Source: Betaproteobacteria bacterium Ga0077532 (GTDB lineage Bacteria > Pseudomonadota > Gammaproteobacteria > Burkholderiales > Ga0077523). Taken from it: DNA of 64,000 nucleotides. A program made the position numbers and the translations under genes. The notes beneath the pieces are model-generated. The model was given only the letters and a program-made list of their open reading frames with translations, did no database searches and was not told the origin of the DNA. How positions within the stretch are numbered: position 1 is the first letter of the stretch; each line of letters begins with the position of its first letter. The stretch is from NCBI GenBank assembly GCA_001464895.1, contig LNEE01000019.1, positions 62,001 through 126,000 on the forward strand, given 5' to 3'. This document shows positions 28,417 through 36,651 of this stretch, piece after piece.

Positions 28417-28974
28417 GTGCAGACCGCGCCGACCGTGGAACAGAACACCGTGGAACCGCCGCAGCACAATCAGTCGCTGAGAGCGCTTTCACATCTCGGG
28501 TCCGGGCACGGTGTGTCGCAGCAGATCTTCGAGATGATCGGCCACTCGCGTTTCTTCTCGGATTTCACCCGCAGCGACATCGAGTTGCTCGCGCGCGGAA
28601 TGCAGATCTACCGGGCCGAGGTCGGGCAGGCGCTGATCCGGGAAGGCGAGATCGATGACTACATGCTGCTCATCATCGAGGGGCAGGTGGAGATCGTGAA
28701 GCGGGATCGTCGCGACATGCTGCAACCGATGACGCGCGTGGGGCCTGGCGCAACGCTGGGCGAGATGTCGATGATCGACGGCGAACCGCGCTTCGCCACG
28801 TGTACGGCGGTGGTGCCGACGACGTTCGCAGCACTCTCCCGAGACGGCATGGTGAAGCTGATCCTGGAGGAACCCAGCCTCGGGGCCAAGATTCTCATCA
28901 AGCTCGTGACGCTGCTCTCCGCACGCCTGCGTCAGACCAGCCACAATCTGCTGCACTACATGGAGCAGCGCTGA
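28417..28974 (+). CDS. Cyclic nucleotide-binding domain protein (CRP-like sensor without HTH)
   Basis: 185 residues from GTG 28417, preferred because AAGGGAG (28402-28408) lies eight bases upstream; ATGs at 28399 and 28381 are in-frame alternatives. One cNMP-binding beta-barrel: GQALIREGEIDDYMLLI, GATLGEMSMIDGEPRFATC (phosphate-binding cassette with Gly-Glu and the Arg) and the helices ending in LSARLRQTSHNLL. No DNA-binding helix-turn-helix follows, so it is an adaptor or sensor rather than a transcription factor. The two adenylate cyclases in the window could supply its ligand (inference). Confidence 0.85.
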   Translation: MQTAPTVEQNTVEPPQHNQSLRALSHLGSGHGVSQQIFEMIGHSRFFSDFTRSDIELLARGMQIYRAEVGQALIREGEIDDYMLLIIEGQVEIVKRDRRDMLQPMTRVGPGATLGEMSMIDGEPRFATCTAVVPTTFAALSRDGMVKLILEEPSLGAKILIKLVTLLSARLRQTSHNLLHYMEQR

Positions 28975-29033
28975 GCCCGGGCGGCACGAACTCGCGAATC
29001 AGGCTACCGATCTGCCGGCCAGCCCTGCGGCCA

Positions 29034-29765
29034 TCAGATCTTCAGGCATCTCCCCGAGGCGAGCACCGGGCCTGACGGACGCCCGGTCGGCGAACCTCCC
29101 TCCGGTTCCAGGCTCATGGCCATGCCCCTGGCCTTGTTGAGCTGATGACGCAGTTCCTCCGGCACCTCCACCCACTGGGTCTCGTGCGTGTTGATGAAGC
29201 CGAGCGAGCGTGGTGGCTGGTTGCCCTCCGGGAGGGCCCACAGTTCCCAAGCCGTGCCGGGCGCCATCTCTGCGTGTCCGATCACCCGGATCCGAAGCTT
29301 GGGCTTGCCCCGACCCTCCGGAGACCATGCGACGCTTATCGAAGGATTCCGCGTCTCCGAGTCTTCCATCACGACCACCATCGCTTCCTCTGGGCCTGCG
29401 ACGTCCGATGGCCCTGTGCTCACCACAACGAACGCTAGGAGCACGCTTGCGAGACCTGCGGAGGCGAAGGACGTCCAGCGCCAGAAGGCAAGGCTGCCGA
29501 GCCAGGAAGTCTTTTCCGCCCTTGCCGCTTCCCGTGGCGGATTGATCCGTGCCTCGATGTTCTTCCAAACGGCAGGGCCCGGTTGCTCCGCAGGGAGCGT
29601 GTCGCAAAGCGGGTTCAGCCGGGCCTCCCAACGGCCCACCTCGCGGCGGAGCGCGGGATCACTTTTCATCCAGTGCTCGAAGCGGCGCCGCGCCTGGCCG
29701 TGGAGGGTGCCGAGCACGTACTCGGCGGCCAGGATGGATCGGGTGTCGGGGTTCTGCGGTTTCAT
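29034..29765 (-). CDS. Anti-sigma factor, RskA type
   Basis: 243 residues. N-terminal cytosolic sigma-binding helices (ILAAEYVLGTLHGQARRRFEHW), one membrane helix about 99-118 (SFASAGLASVLLAFVVVSTG), and a periplasmic RskA domain with GTAWELWALPEGNQPP. It should hold the neighbouring ECF sigma factor at the membrane until released, in relatives by proteolysis. The ATG at 29765 lies 14 bases after the sigma gene stop, so the pair is one operon. No zinc-binding HxxxCxxC motif is present. Confidence 0.88.
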   Translation of the reverse strand: MKPQNPDTRSILAAEYVLGTLHGQARRRFEHWMKSDPALRREVGRWEARLNPLCDTLPAEQPGPAVWKNIEARINPPREAARAEKTSWLGSLAFWRWTSFASAGLASVLLAFVVVSTGPSDVAGPEEAMVVVMEDSETRNPSISVAWSPEGRGKPKLRIRVIGHAEMAPGTAWELWALPEGNQPPRSLGFINTHETQWVEVPEELRHQLNKARGMAMSLEPEGGSPTGRPSGPVLASGRCLKI

Positions 29766-29779
29766 CGCGATGTTCTGGT

Positions 29780-30331
29780 TCAGGCCGAGGTGGCGTCCAT
29801 GCACCCGCGCAGACGTTCCAGGCCGCGACGTACCCAGGTCTTGATCGTGCCGAGCGGCTGGCCGAGATGCTCCGCCATCTCGCTGTGCGACAGACCGTGC
29901 AGGTACGCGAGTGCGATCGACTGGCGCTGCTGCCCCGAGAGCGTCCCGAGGCATTCCGCCAGTGCGCTGCTGTCGGCGGCGTTGCGAAGCCGGTCGAGCG
30001 GTCCCGGGGCTTCGTCAGCCCAGTTCTCGACGATCCCGTCCAGTTCCTCGTCGGAGGTCTCGTGCTTCGGCCGGCGCACCCAGTCGAGCGCCCGGTTCCG
30101 CACGATGGTGGTCATCCAGGTCATCGGGGCGCTCCTGACGCGATCGAAGTGGGACACGTGATTCCAGATATTGACGAAGCTCTCCTGCAGGATCTCCTCG
30201 GCCCAGTCGCGCCGGCGGACCACCCGCAGTGCGACCGCGAGCAGCCTTCCCGAGGTCTGTCGATACAGTTCTGCGAAGGCGCGCTGGTCGCGCATCGCGC
30301 ACCGGGCCATCAGATCGTCAAGGGCGTCCAT
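29780..30331 (-). CDS. ECF RNA polymerase sigma factor (SigK/RpoE-like)
   Basis: 183 residues with region 2 (FAELYRQTSGRLLAVALRVV, ILQESFVNIW, MTWMTTIVRNRALDWVRR) and region 4 (LSGQQRQSIALAYLHGLSHSE with AEHLGQPLGTIKTWVRRGLERLR). The linker ETSDEELDGIV is ordinary length. Paired with the RskA-type anti-sigma factor downstream. Usual targets of this group (for example fasciclin or DUF4331 genes) are not in the window, so the regulon is unknown. Confidence 0.93.
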   Translation of the reverse strand: MDALDDLMARCAMRDQRAFAELYRQTSGRLLAVALRVVRRRDWAEEILQESFVNIWNHVSHFDRVRSAPMTWMTTIVRNRALDWVRRPKHETSDEELDGIVENWADEAPGPLDRLRNAADSSALAECLGTLSGQQRQSIALAYLHGLSHSEMAEHLGQPLGTIKTWVRRGLERLRGCMDATSA

Positions 30332-30364
30332 GCAGTCTCCCGCCGATTGATACGGGAGGCGCGA

Positions 30365-30940
30365 TCATTCGGATGCAGTGTCCGCGGACGCCGCGCGCCG
30401 TTCCTTGTCCCAATGCACATCCTCCCGGCCCGCGGCACGGTTCAGCACCCTGGAGAGCACGAACATCAGATCGGACAGGCGGTTGAGGTACTGCCGGGGC
30501 AGGGGCGACACGGTCTCCTCGACGCCCAACTGCACCACACGGCGCTCGGCGCGGCGGCAGACGGTGCGGGAAACATGTGCCAGCGCCGATGTGCGGGCTC
30601 CCCCGGGGAGGATGAATTCCTTGAGCGGAGGCAGCGTTCCGTTGTATCGCTCGAGCGCTGCCTCCAGTGAGGCGACGTGCGACTCCTTCAGCGCGAGGTA
30701 GCCGGGAATGCTCAATTCGCCGCCCAGATCGAAGAGATCGTGCTGGACGTCGGTGAGGAGTGAGCGGATGTCGTCGGGCAGGGTTTCGGCGAGCAGCACG
30801 CCGATCGAGCTGTTCAGTTCGTCGACGTCCCCGATGGCCTCGATGCGTGGGGCGACCTTGCTGGTGCGGCTGCCGTCGCCGAGGCCGGTCGTACCGTCGT
30901 CGCCGGTGCGCGTGTAGATCTTGGAGAGACGATTGCCCAA
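30365..30940 (-). CDS. pduO: Cob(I)alamin adenosyltransferase, PduO type
   Basis: Transfers adenosyl from ATP to cob(I)alamin, making coenzyme B12. 191 residues. ATP-binding N-terminus YTRTGDDGTTGLGDG, the central GDVDELNSSIG, and [11 protein letters not shown] and LNRLSDLMFVLSR in the C-terminal helices are the PduO/MMAB signature. TATAAT on the minus strand at 30975-30970 gives a promoter 29 bases before the ATG. No other cobalamin gene or B12 enzyme is nearby, so it serves enzymes elsewhere. Confidence 0.94.
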   Translation of the reverse strand: MGNRLSKIYTRTGDDGTTGLGDGSRTSKVAPRIEAIGDVDELNSSIGVLLAETLPDDIRSLLTDVQHDLFDLGGELSIPGYLALKESHVASLEAALERYNGTLPPLKEFILPGGARTSALAHVSRTVCRRAERRVVQLGVEETVSPLPRQYLNRLSDLMFVLSRVLNRAAGREDVHWDKERRAASADTASE

Positions 30941-30969
30941 GGCGAGGTGTCCGGTGAGGGGAGGCGCCG

Positions 30970-30975
30970 ATTATA
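30970..30975 (-). promoter_or_regulatory. Candidate -10 element of the cobalamin adenosyltransferase gene
   Basis: A perfect TATAAT on the minus strand, followed by CGGCGCC, 29 bases before the ATG. The -35 region is G+C-rich and does not match TTGACA. Confidence 0.45.
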
Positions 30976-30990
30976 GGCGGCGGGTCGTCC

Positions 30991-31914
30991 TCAGCGCGCC
31001 AGATCTTCCAGCTCGAGCTGGAGATAGCGGCCGAGGACGTTCTTTCGATGCACGGTCTCGTAGCCCGACCACCCTGAATAACCGGGCAGCGTGCCCTGCT
31101 CGACGGCTTCCATCAGGCTCGCACCGCCGTCGAAGAGCTCGCGCACGCGGCGGTCCAGCGCGAGGAGATAGTCGCGGGTGATCCTCGCTTCCGCCGGGGG
31201 CAGCGGCGGTCCATAGCCCGGCACGAGGACGGATGCACCTATCGTGTCGAAGGCTTCCAGCGCCGCGATCCAGTCGTCGAACCGGCCGTCGCGCAGCTCG
31301 GGGATCCGCCCGTTCACGACGACGCCCCCCGTGAACATCACGCCCGTGGCGCGATCGAGCACCATGAGGTCCCCGGGGGTGCTTGCCCAGCCCGGATGGA
31401 TGAGCGACAACTGGCGGCCGGCGACCTGGATCTCCGTGGTTGCGGGCACCGTCTCCGTCGGCACGACGAGCTGCGTCCCGGCCATCTCGTCGTCGCCGAG
31501 GATGACTCGCAGGTTCTCGAGACAGTGTTCGCACCGTTCCCGCATGAGAGCCACACTCTTCTCGTGGCAGAGCAGAGGCACGGACTCCGCAACGAACACG
31601 GTCGTGCCGTACAGGAACTCCTGCACGGCATGGGTGATGATCACCAATGCCACCGGCAGATCACTCACCTCCCGGATCGCGGCGCGCAGCTCGAGCCCGT
31701 GCCGGTGGGAAACACCCGTGTCGACGACGATGATCCCGGTATCGCCGATGATGAATCCCGAGTTGCCGATCCGGCCGCGGTTCTCGGGCGAGATGTCGCC
31801 GGGTGGACCGACGAAGGCGTAGACGCGATCTGCAACACGAACCGGACGGAGTGCGTCGGCGTGGGCCAGCGAGGCGGCGAGGCACAGCCACAGAATCAGG
31901 AGACGTTGCATCAT
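30991..31914 (-). CDS. Exported metallo-beta-lactamase-fold protein with lost metal site
   Basis: 307 residues with a signal peptide (hydrophobic 4-17, cleavage near AHA-DAL). The overall scheme is that of SoxH-like zinc hydrolases (GFIIGDTGIIVVDTG, VIITH, HPGWASTPGDL, VPGYGPPLPP), but the HxHxDH motif reads H95-A-V97-Q-E99-F100, the bridging Asp position is Gly (FTGG, 196-197), and the last His is Tyr234. It should therefore bind no or altered metal. Cysteines C128 and C131 (RCEHC) may matter. It is divergent from the intact paralogue at 32026 with a 111-base gap, so the two probably share a control region. Role unknown. Confidence 0.78.
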   Translation of the reverse strand: MMQRLLILWLCLAASLAHADALRPVRVADRVYAFVGPPGDISPENRGRIGNSGFIIGDTGIIVVDTGVSHRHGLELRAAIREVSDLPVALVIITHAVQEFLYGTTVFVAESVPLLCHEKSVALMRERCEHCLENLRVILGDDEMAGTQLVVPTETVPATTEIQVAGRQLSLIHPGWASTPGDLMVLDRATGVMFTGGVVVNGRIPELRDGRFDDWIAALEAFDTIGASVLVPGYGPPLPPAEARITRDYLLALDRRVRELFDGGASLMEAVEQGTLPGYSGWSGYETVHRKNVLGRYLQLELEDLAR

Positions 31915-32025
31915 CGTCGGGACGATACCGGGTGCCTGTGCGGGCCGGCAAGAATGACCGTCATCCGGTTTGGCGCCCCGGCCGTATCATCGTGAGGATC
32001 AGGTGTCGAACAGGGGGACGAATCG

Positions 32026-32949
32026 GTGAGAAGCACTGGATGGGCAGTGGGGTGGCTCGCGGCATGGTTCGTGGCCTCGGCTGCCTTGGCCGTGGAGATC
32101 GAGCTGGAAGAGGTGGCGCCAGGGCACTTCGTGCATCGCGGCACGATGGAAGAACGCAGCGCCGAGAACCTCGGGGATCAGGCCAACATCGGTTTCGTGG
32201 TGGGCGAACGCTGCGTCGCGGTTGTCGATCCGGGTGGCTCGCTCGCCGTCGGGAAGGCGTTGAAGGCCGCGATGCGCAAGGTCACCGACAAGCCCGTGTG
32301 CCATGTGGTCATCACGCACTTCCACCCTGACCATTTCTTCGGCGCGGCGGCGTTCCGCGAGTCCGGCGTCCAGTTCGTGGCCCACGCGGGCTACGCGCGC
32401 ACGATGGCCGTGCGCTCGCGTCCCTACCTGAATGCGCTGCGCCGGGATCTCGGGGCAGCAGCAGACGGCAGCGAGGTCATCGCGCCGACGATGTTCGTCG
32501 ACAAGGTGGCCACCCTCGATCTCGGTGGCCGGTCGCTGGAGCTGCGCGCCTGGAGCGTCGCCCACACCGACCACGATCTCACGGTCTTCGATGCGTCCAC
32601 CGGCACGCTCTGGCTGGGCGATCTGCTTTTCGTGGATCACACGCCCGTGGTCGACGGGTCCATACGCGGTTTCCTGGAAGTGCTGGACGAACTCGCCCGC
32701 CTGCCGGCGCGGGTATACGTCCCCGGCCATGGCCGCACCGACGCACCCTGGCCCGACGGGCTCATCCCGGAACGCGACTATTTGAAGCTCGTTCTTGACG
32801 AGACGCGCGCAGCCCTGAAGCGCAAGCGCACGATCGAACAGGCTGTCGACGAAGTGGGAACGACCGAGGCATCCCGCTGGGTCAACTTCGAGGCGTTTCA
32901 TCGTCGGAACGTCACGACGACCTATACCGAACTCGAGTGGGAAGAGTGA
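32026..32949 (+). CDS. Quinoprotein relay-type zinc metallohydrolase (SoxH-like MBL fold)
   Basis: 307 residues, start GTG 32026 with CAGGGGGA upstream; signal peptide ends near ASAALA (22). All MBL metal ligands are present: H98-F-H100-P-D102-H103, H180/H183 region (AHTDHDL), D199 (WLGDLLF) and H235 (VPGHG). The phrases ANIGFVVGERCVAVVD and GTLWLGDLLFVDHTPVVDGS are those of the zinc hydrolases found with SoxYZ-like carriers in quinoprotein dehydrogenase systems. The next gene is such a carrier, 77 bases on. Substrate is not established; periplasmic persulfide or thioester chemistry is a guess from SoxH. Confidence 0.85.
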   Translation: MRSTGWAVGWLAAWFVASAALAVEIELEEVAPGHFVHRGTMEERSAENLGDQANIGFVVGERCVAVVDPGGSLAVGKALKAAMRKVTDKPVCHVVITHFHPDHFFGAAAFRESGVQFVAHAGYARTMAVRSRPYLNALRRDLGAAADGSEVIAPTMFVDKVATLDLGGRSLELRAWSVAHTDHDLTVFDASTGTLWLGDLLFVDHTPVVDGSIRGFLEVLDELARLPARVYVPGHGRTDAPWPDGLIPERDYLKLVLDETRAALKRKRTIEQAVDEVGTTEASRWVNFEAFHRRNVTTTYTELEWEE

Positions 32950-33026
32950 GCCGGCCGGGGTTACCATCCGGAGAGCGGTGCGGCGGGGGAGCCGCGATGG
33001 GAAATCAAAATCATCCAGGAGTCGAA

Positions 33027-33878
33027 ATGATGACGAAGTGGACATCACGGTTCGCCGTGGCAATGATCGCCCTGCTGGCAGTGACGGGCATGGCTGTGAA
33101 GAGCGCTGGCGCCAACGAGAAGGCCGAGCCCGATCCCCAGAAGAGCCAGTACTGGACCCCCATCCGCCAGATGATGTTCGGCGATCGCGAGATCCTCGAC
33201 GGCAAGGACATCCTGAAGGTCTACCTGAACACGCGCGCGGATGACGCCTCGACCGTTCCCGTGTCGGTGAAGGCGCAGATCGACCAGACGCCCGAGCGCT
33301 ACATCAAGACGGTCTATCTGATCGTCGAGCGCAATCCCTCGCCTGCAGCCGGCGTCTTTCAGTTCAGTCCGGAGAGCGGTCGCGCCCAGGTCGAGACGCG
33401 CCTGCGATTCGAGGAATACTCTTTCGTCCGTGCCGTGGCCGAGATGAGTGACGGCAAGTTGTACATGGGAACGAAGTGGGTGAAGGCCGCGGGCGGTTGT
33501 TCGGCACCAGGCGGTGCCAACCGGATCCCTGCGCATCTCGTGGGCCAGATGAAATTCCGGTTCGCTGACGACACTCTCGAGTACAAGAAGCCCGCGCTCG
33601 TCCAGTTGATGATTCGACATCCCAACGAATCTGCGCTTTCCTCGGACTTCGATGCCGACAAGGTGCCCCAGTTCGTTCGGAGCGTTTCCGTGACCTACGC
33701 GGGCAAGCCCGTGCTCTCCGCCGAGGTGGATTTCTCGCTTTCCGACAACCCGAGCTTCCGGTTCTTCTTCGTTCCTGAAGGCGAGGGTGAGCTCCAGGCG
33801 GTGGTCGAGGACACCCACGACAAGCGATACATGCATCGCATGACGATCACCGAGGGCGTACCCCTACCTGGGAGTTGA
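33027..33878 (+). CDS. SoxYZ-like fused carrier protein
   Basis: 283 residues from ATG 33027, preceded by CAGGAG. Signal peptide residues 1-29 (AMIALLAVTGMAVKSAGA). N-terminal SoxY-like domain ends in AAGGCSAPGGA with C158 as the candidate carrier cysteine; the C-terminal SoxZ-like domain (residues about 165-283) includes VQLMIRHPNESALSSDFD. In true SoxYZ the cysteine sits at the SoxY C-terminus and carries sulfur intermediates; the fused form is known from quinoprotein dehydrogenase loci. It lies between the zinc hydrolase and two cytochrome genes. A PQQ dehydrogenase is not in the window. Confidence 0.85.
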   Translation: MMTKWTSRFAVAMIALLAVTGMAVKSAGANEKAEPDPQKSQYWTPIRQMMFGDREILDGKDILKVYLNTRADDASTVPVSVKAQIDQTPERYIKTVYLIVERNPSPAAGVFQFSPESGRAQVETRLRFEEYSFVRAVAEMSDGKLYMGTKWVKAAGGCSAPGGANRIPAHLVGQMKFRFADDTLEYKKPALVQLMIRHPNESALSSDFDADKVPQFVRSVSVTYAGKPVLSAEVDFSLSDNPSFRFFFVPEGEGELQAVVEDTHDKRYMHRMTITEGVPLPGS

Positions 33879-33969
33879 TCTGTCGTGCGGCCCAGCGGGC
33901 GTTGACCGGCAGGCAGCGCCTCCCGCACAATTGCGGGGTTTCTCAACCCGCACCAAGAACTCCATTCCA

Positions 33970-34302
33970 ATGAAAAACATGCGCTTTGTAGCCATCGCAT
34001 TCGTGGCCGTCCTCGGCGCTGCGGGCACGCAAGCCTGGGCAGCGGACGGCAGCGCTGAGGCTGGCAAGAAGAAAACCCAGATGTGTGCGGGTTGTCACGG
34101 TCTCGAAGGTTTCCGCACTGCCTACCCAGTGGTCTACAGCGTTCCCAAGCTGGGTGGTCAGAGCGCGAACTACATCGTGGCCGCGCTGAAGGCCTACAAG
34201 AGCGGGGACCGCAACCACCCCTCGATGCGCGGAATCGCTGGCAGCCTGTCCGACCAGGACATGGCCGACCTCGCCGCCTACTACTCCACCGTCGGCCAGT
34301 AG
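33970..34302 (+). CDS. Class I cytochrome c (c553-like), periplasmic
   Basis: 110 residues; signal peptide to about residue 24 (QAWA-ADG). One haem site C39-A-G-C42-H43, with the probable distal ligand M86 in PSMRGIAG. Small soluble electron carrier. Follows the SoxYZ-like gene by 91 bases and precedes a second, related cytochrome by 27, so both likely take electrons from the same relay. Confidence 0.92.
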   Translation: MKNMRFVAIAFVAVLGAAGTQAWAADGSAEAGKKKTQMCAGCHGLEGFRTAYPVVYSVPKLGGQSANYIVAALKAYKSGDRNHPSMRGIAGSLSDQDMADLAAYYSTVGQ

Positions 34303-34329
34303 GCCCGGGCAGCGGACGCAAGGATGCAC

Positions 34330-34659
34330 ATGAAGAAGACGATCGCATTGGCAATGGCGGTGCTGGTACTTTCCGCCGGCAGCGCATGGGCGCGCGGCGA
34401 TGCCGCGGCAGGCGCGAAGAAGGCTGCGGAAGCGTGCGCCGCCTGTCACGGTGAAGGTGGCGCGAAGCCCGCGACGCCCGATTACCCGATCCTGGCCGGC
34501 CAGCCGCAGGATTACCTCGAGCACACGCTGAAGTCCTACAAGTCCGGCAAGCGCAAGAACGCCATCATGTCCGGCATGGCGGCGGCACTTTCGAAGCAGG
34601 AGATCGCCGACCTCGCGGCCTACTTCTCGAAGCAGAAAGGCCTCGAATACAAGTACTGA
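34330..34659 (+). CDS. Class I cytochrome c, periplasmic
   Basis: 109 residues from ATG 34330 (AAGG eight bases upstream; ATG 34324 is too close to that site). Signal peptide to about residue 21. Haem site C36-A-A-C39-H40, distal Met M80 or M83 (AIMSGM). Similar in plan to the preceding cytochrome (YKSGKR / YKSGDR shared), suggesting tandem duplication. Last gene before the strong terminator at 34704. Confidence 0.92.
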   Translation: MKKTIALAMAVLVLSAGSAWARGDAAAGAKKAAEACAACHGEGGAKPATPDYPILAGQPQDYLEHTLKSYKSGKRKNAIMSGMAAALSKQEIADLAAYFSKQKGLEYKY

Positions 34660-34703
34660 TGCGGTACGTGGTCCAGGCACCGCGCCCGGGCTCCTGATTC
34701 ACG

Positions 34704-34737
34704 AAACGGCATCCGACATCGGGTGCCGTTTCTTTTT
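34704..34737 (+). terminator. Rho-independent terminator of the SoxYZ-cytochrome operon
   Basis: An 11-base-pair stem, AAACGGCATCC (34704-34714) with GGGTGCCGTTT (34721-34731), one G-T wobble, six-base loop, followed by C and TTTTT (34733-34737). It lies 45 bases after the second cytochrome stop. The A-run at the 5' side could also make it act on the convergent DUF1841 gene strand. Confidence 0.85.
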
Positions 34738-34778
34738 GACGGGCCACGATCGTGCGTCCCTCGTCGTTCGACAGGCTT

Positions 34779-35222
34779 CTAACGGCCCATGGGCCCGCCC
34801 GGGCCGTGCTTCAGGCAATCGAGATAGGCGACGACGTCGAACGACGTCCGCTGATGCTGGACCTGCCAGATCATCTCTGCGAGGCACTGCATGACCGCAT
34901 GCCGACCCTCGTGGACCGACCCGTGGCGTCGGACGAGCCCTGCGGCGGCCGCGCGGATTCCCGGGGGCTGGTCGATCGACACCTGCTCCTCCACCGCGAG
35001 GTGAAGCGACAGGTGCAGGAACGGATTCGTCCCGCCGTCCCCCGGCGAGAAGTCCTGCTCGATGAATCGATCCGGGGCGCCGAGCATCGCGTGGTATTCG
35101 GGATGCAGCAGCAGGATGCCGATCACGGTCTGTTCCAGGCCGGCGAGTGGTTCTCCCGCCCGGTGCTTGCGCCAGGTTTCGAAGAAGAAGAGGCGCGCTT
35201 CATCACGGGTGGGTTCGAACAC
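34779..35222 (-). CDS. DUF1841 family protein
   Basis: 147 residues. Recognised by the N-terminus FEPTRDEARLFFFETWRKH, then HPEYHAMLG, NPFLHLSLHLAVEEQVSIDQPPG and the C-terminal LDCLKHGPG; a proteobacterial family of unknown function, cytosolic by sequence. Placed three bases after the nth stop, so it is the last gene of the nfn-like / rsxB / nth run. Confidence 0.88.
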   Translation of the reverse strand: MFEPTRDEARLFFFETWRKHRAGEPLAGLEQTVIGILLLHPEYHAMLGAPDRFIEQDFSPGDGGTNPFLHLSLHLAVEEQVSIDQPPGIRAAAAGLVRRHGSVHEGRHAVMQCLAEMIWQVQHQRTSFDVVAYLDCLKHGPGGPMGR

Positions 35223-35225
35223 GGA

Positions 35226-35921
35226 TCAGCCCTCTCGCTTGATCGCGGGCCCGCGACCGCGCGGCAGCTTCGAGGGTGCCGGAAGCGGTGCCTCGGTCTT
35301 GTCGCGGTAGTCGCAGAGATCGCGGATGCTGCACGCGGGGCAGTCAGGCTTGCGTGCGATGCAGGTATACCGCCCATGCAGGATCAGCCAGTGATGGGCG
35401 TGCATCCGGAACTCGGCAGGCACCACCTTCAGGAGCTTCTGCTCCACCGCGTCGGGTGTCCGCCCCGGGGCCAGGCCGGTCCGGTTCGAAACGCGGAAGA
35501 TGTGTGTGTCGACGGCGATGGTCGGTTCGCCGAACGCGATGTTCATCACCACGTTCGCCGTCTTGCGACCGACACCCGGTAGCGCCTGCAGGGATTCGCG
35601 ATCGCGCGGCACTTCCCCGCCATGGTGCTCCAGCAGCAGTCCGCACAGCGCAATCACGTTCTTCGCCTTCGTGCGATACAGGCCGATCGTGCGGATGTAT
35701 TTCTCCAGCCCTTCCACCCCGAGCGCAGCGATCGACGCAGGGGTGTTGGCGACGGGAAACAGTTTCGCGGTGGCCTGATTCACGCCCCGGTCGGTCGCCT
35801 GGGCGGAAAGCACCACGGCCACGAGCAACTCGAAGGGCGACGAGTACTGCAGATCCGATCGGGGTTCCGGATTCGCTGCCTGCAGACGTCGGAAGATCTC
35901 ATGACGTTTCGCGGCGTTCAC
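35226..35921 (-). CDS. nth: Endonuclease III
   Basis: Base-excision-repair glycosylase/AP lyase for oxidised pyrimidines. 231 residues. Helix-hairpin-helix [12 protein letters not shown] with catalytic K120, D138 in VDTHIFR, and the [4Fe-4S] ligands C187, C194, C197 and C203: all catalytic and cluster positions equal those of E. coli Nth. Start GTG 35921 overlaps the rsxB stop as GTGA, implying coupled translation. The C-terminus runs about 20 residues beyond the cluster with a basic Pro-rich tail. Confidence 0.96.
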   Translation of the reverse strand: MNAAKRHEIFRRLQAANPEPRSDLQYSSPFELLVAVVLSAQATDRGVNQATAKLFPVANTPASIAALGVEGLEKYIRTIGLYRTKAKNVIALCGLLLEHHGGEVPRDRESLQALPGVGRKTANVVMNIAFGEPTIAVDTHIFRVSNRTGLAPGRTPDAVEQKLLKVVPAEFRMHAHHWLILHGRYTCIARKPDCPACSIRDLCDYRDKTEAPLPAPSKLPRGRGPAIKREG

Positions 35922-36625
35922 GGGTTCTCCCCCGCCGTGTCGGGGCTGCGACGGGCCCGGGCCCGGGCAAGCGCCGCTTCGATGATCGCGCGCTTGCGAT
36001 CGATCTCGACGCCGTCCGGAGGCGTCGTGAAGATCGATGCGTCCCCGGCATTGACCGCTGCAAGTTTCTCGATGGCCTTCATCTCCAGCCGGGTCGCGAG
36101 TTCCGATTTCGCGCGCGCGAGGCGACGTGTCCGTGCGTGGAGTCTGTCGCGCGCCCGATCCGACCTTGCCTGCCATGCCTCGGCGGGACGATCCGGGACA
36201 TCGAAGCCGTCGGCGCGGAGCGTGGCGAGCGGAATCATCTCGATGCAATCCACAGGGCAGGGCGGCACGCACAGTTCGCACCCCGTGCATTCGTCGAGCA
36301 GCACGGTGTGCATGCGCTTTCCCGCCCCCACGATCGCATCCACCGGGCAGGCCTGCAGGCAGAGCGTGCATCCGATGCAGGCGGCTTCATCGATGACGGC
36401 GAGCCGCAGTGGACCTTCGGCACCGTACGACGGATCGAGCGGGACCACTGGACGGCCGGCAAGCTTCGCGAGGCGCACCACACCTGCAGTGCCGCCGGGC
36501 GGGCAGCGGTTGATCTCCGCTTCCCCGCGGGCGAGCGCCTCCGCGTACGGGCGACAGCCGGCGAAACCGCACTGCGTGCACTGGGTCTGCGGCAGCAGCG
36601 CGTCGAATTCGTCGGCCGTCGGCAT
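35918..36625 (-). CDS. rsxB: RnfB/RsxB-like ferredoxin subunit (stand-alone)
   Basis: 235 residues from ATG 36625. N-terminal Fe-S domain [16 protein letters not shown] with a later NRCPPGG, then two [4Fe-4S] ferredoxin motifs ([14 protein letters not shown] and [15 protein letters not shown]), then a helical C-terminus. It lacks the N-terminal membrane helix of classic RnfB, and no rnfACDGE genes are nearby, so it is a soluble polyferredoxin next to nth. It is 26 bases downstream of a giant Nfn-like flavoprotein, a plausible redox partner (inference). Confidence 0.85.
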   Translation of the reverse strand: MPTADEFDALLPQTQCTQCGFAGCRPYAEALARGEAEINRCPPGGTAGVVRLAKLAGRPVVPLDPSYGAEGPLRLAVIDEAACIGCTLCLQACPVDAIVGAGKRMHTVLLDECTGCELCVPPCPVDCIEMIPLATLRADGFDVPDRPAEAWQARSDRARDRLHARTRRLARAKSELATRLEMKAIEKLAAVNAGDASIFTTPPDGVEIDRKRAIIEAALARARARRSPDTAGENP

Positions 36626-36651
36626 GGGGCTCGTGGCGGCTGGTCGATGGA

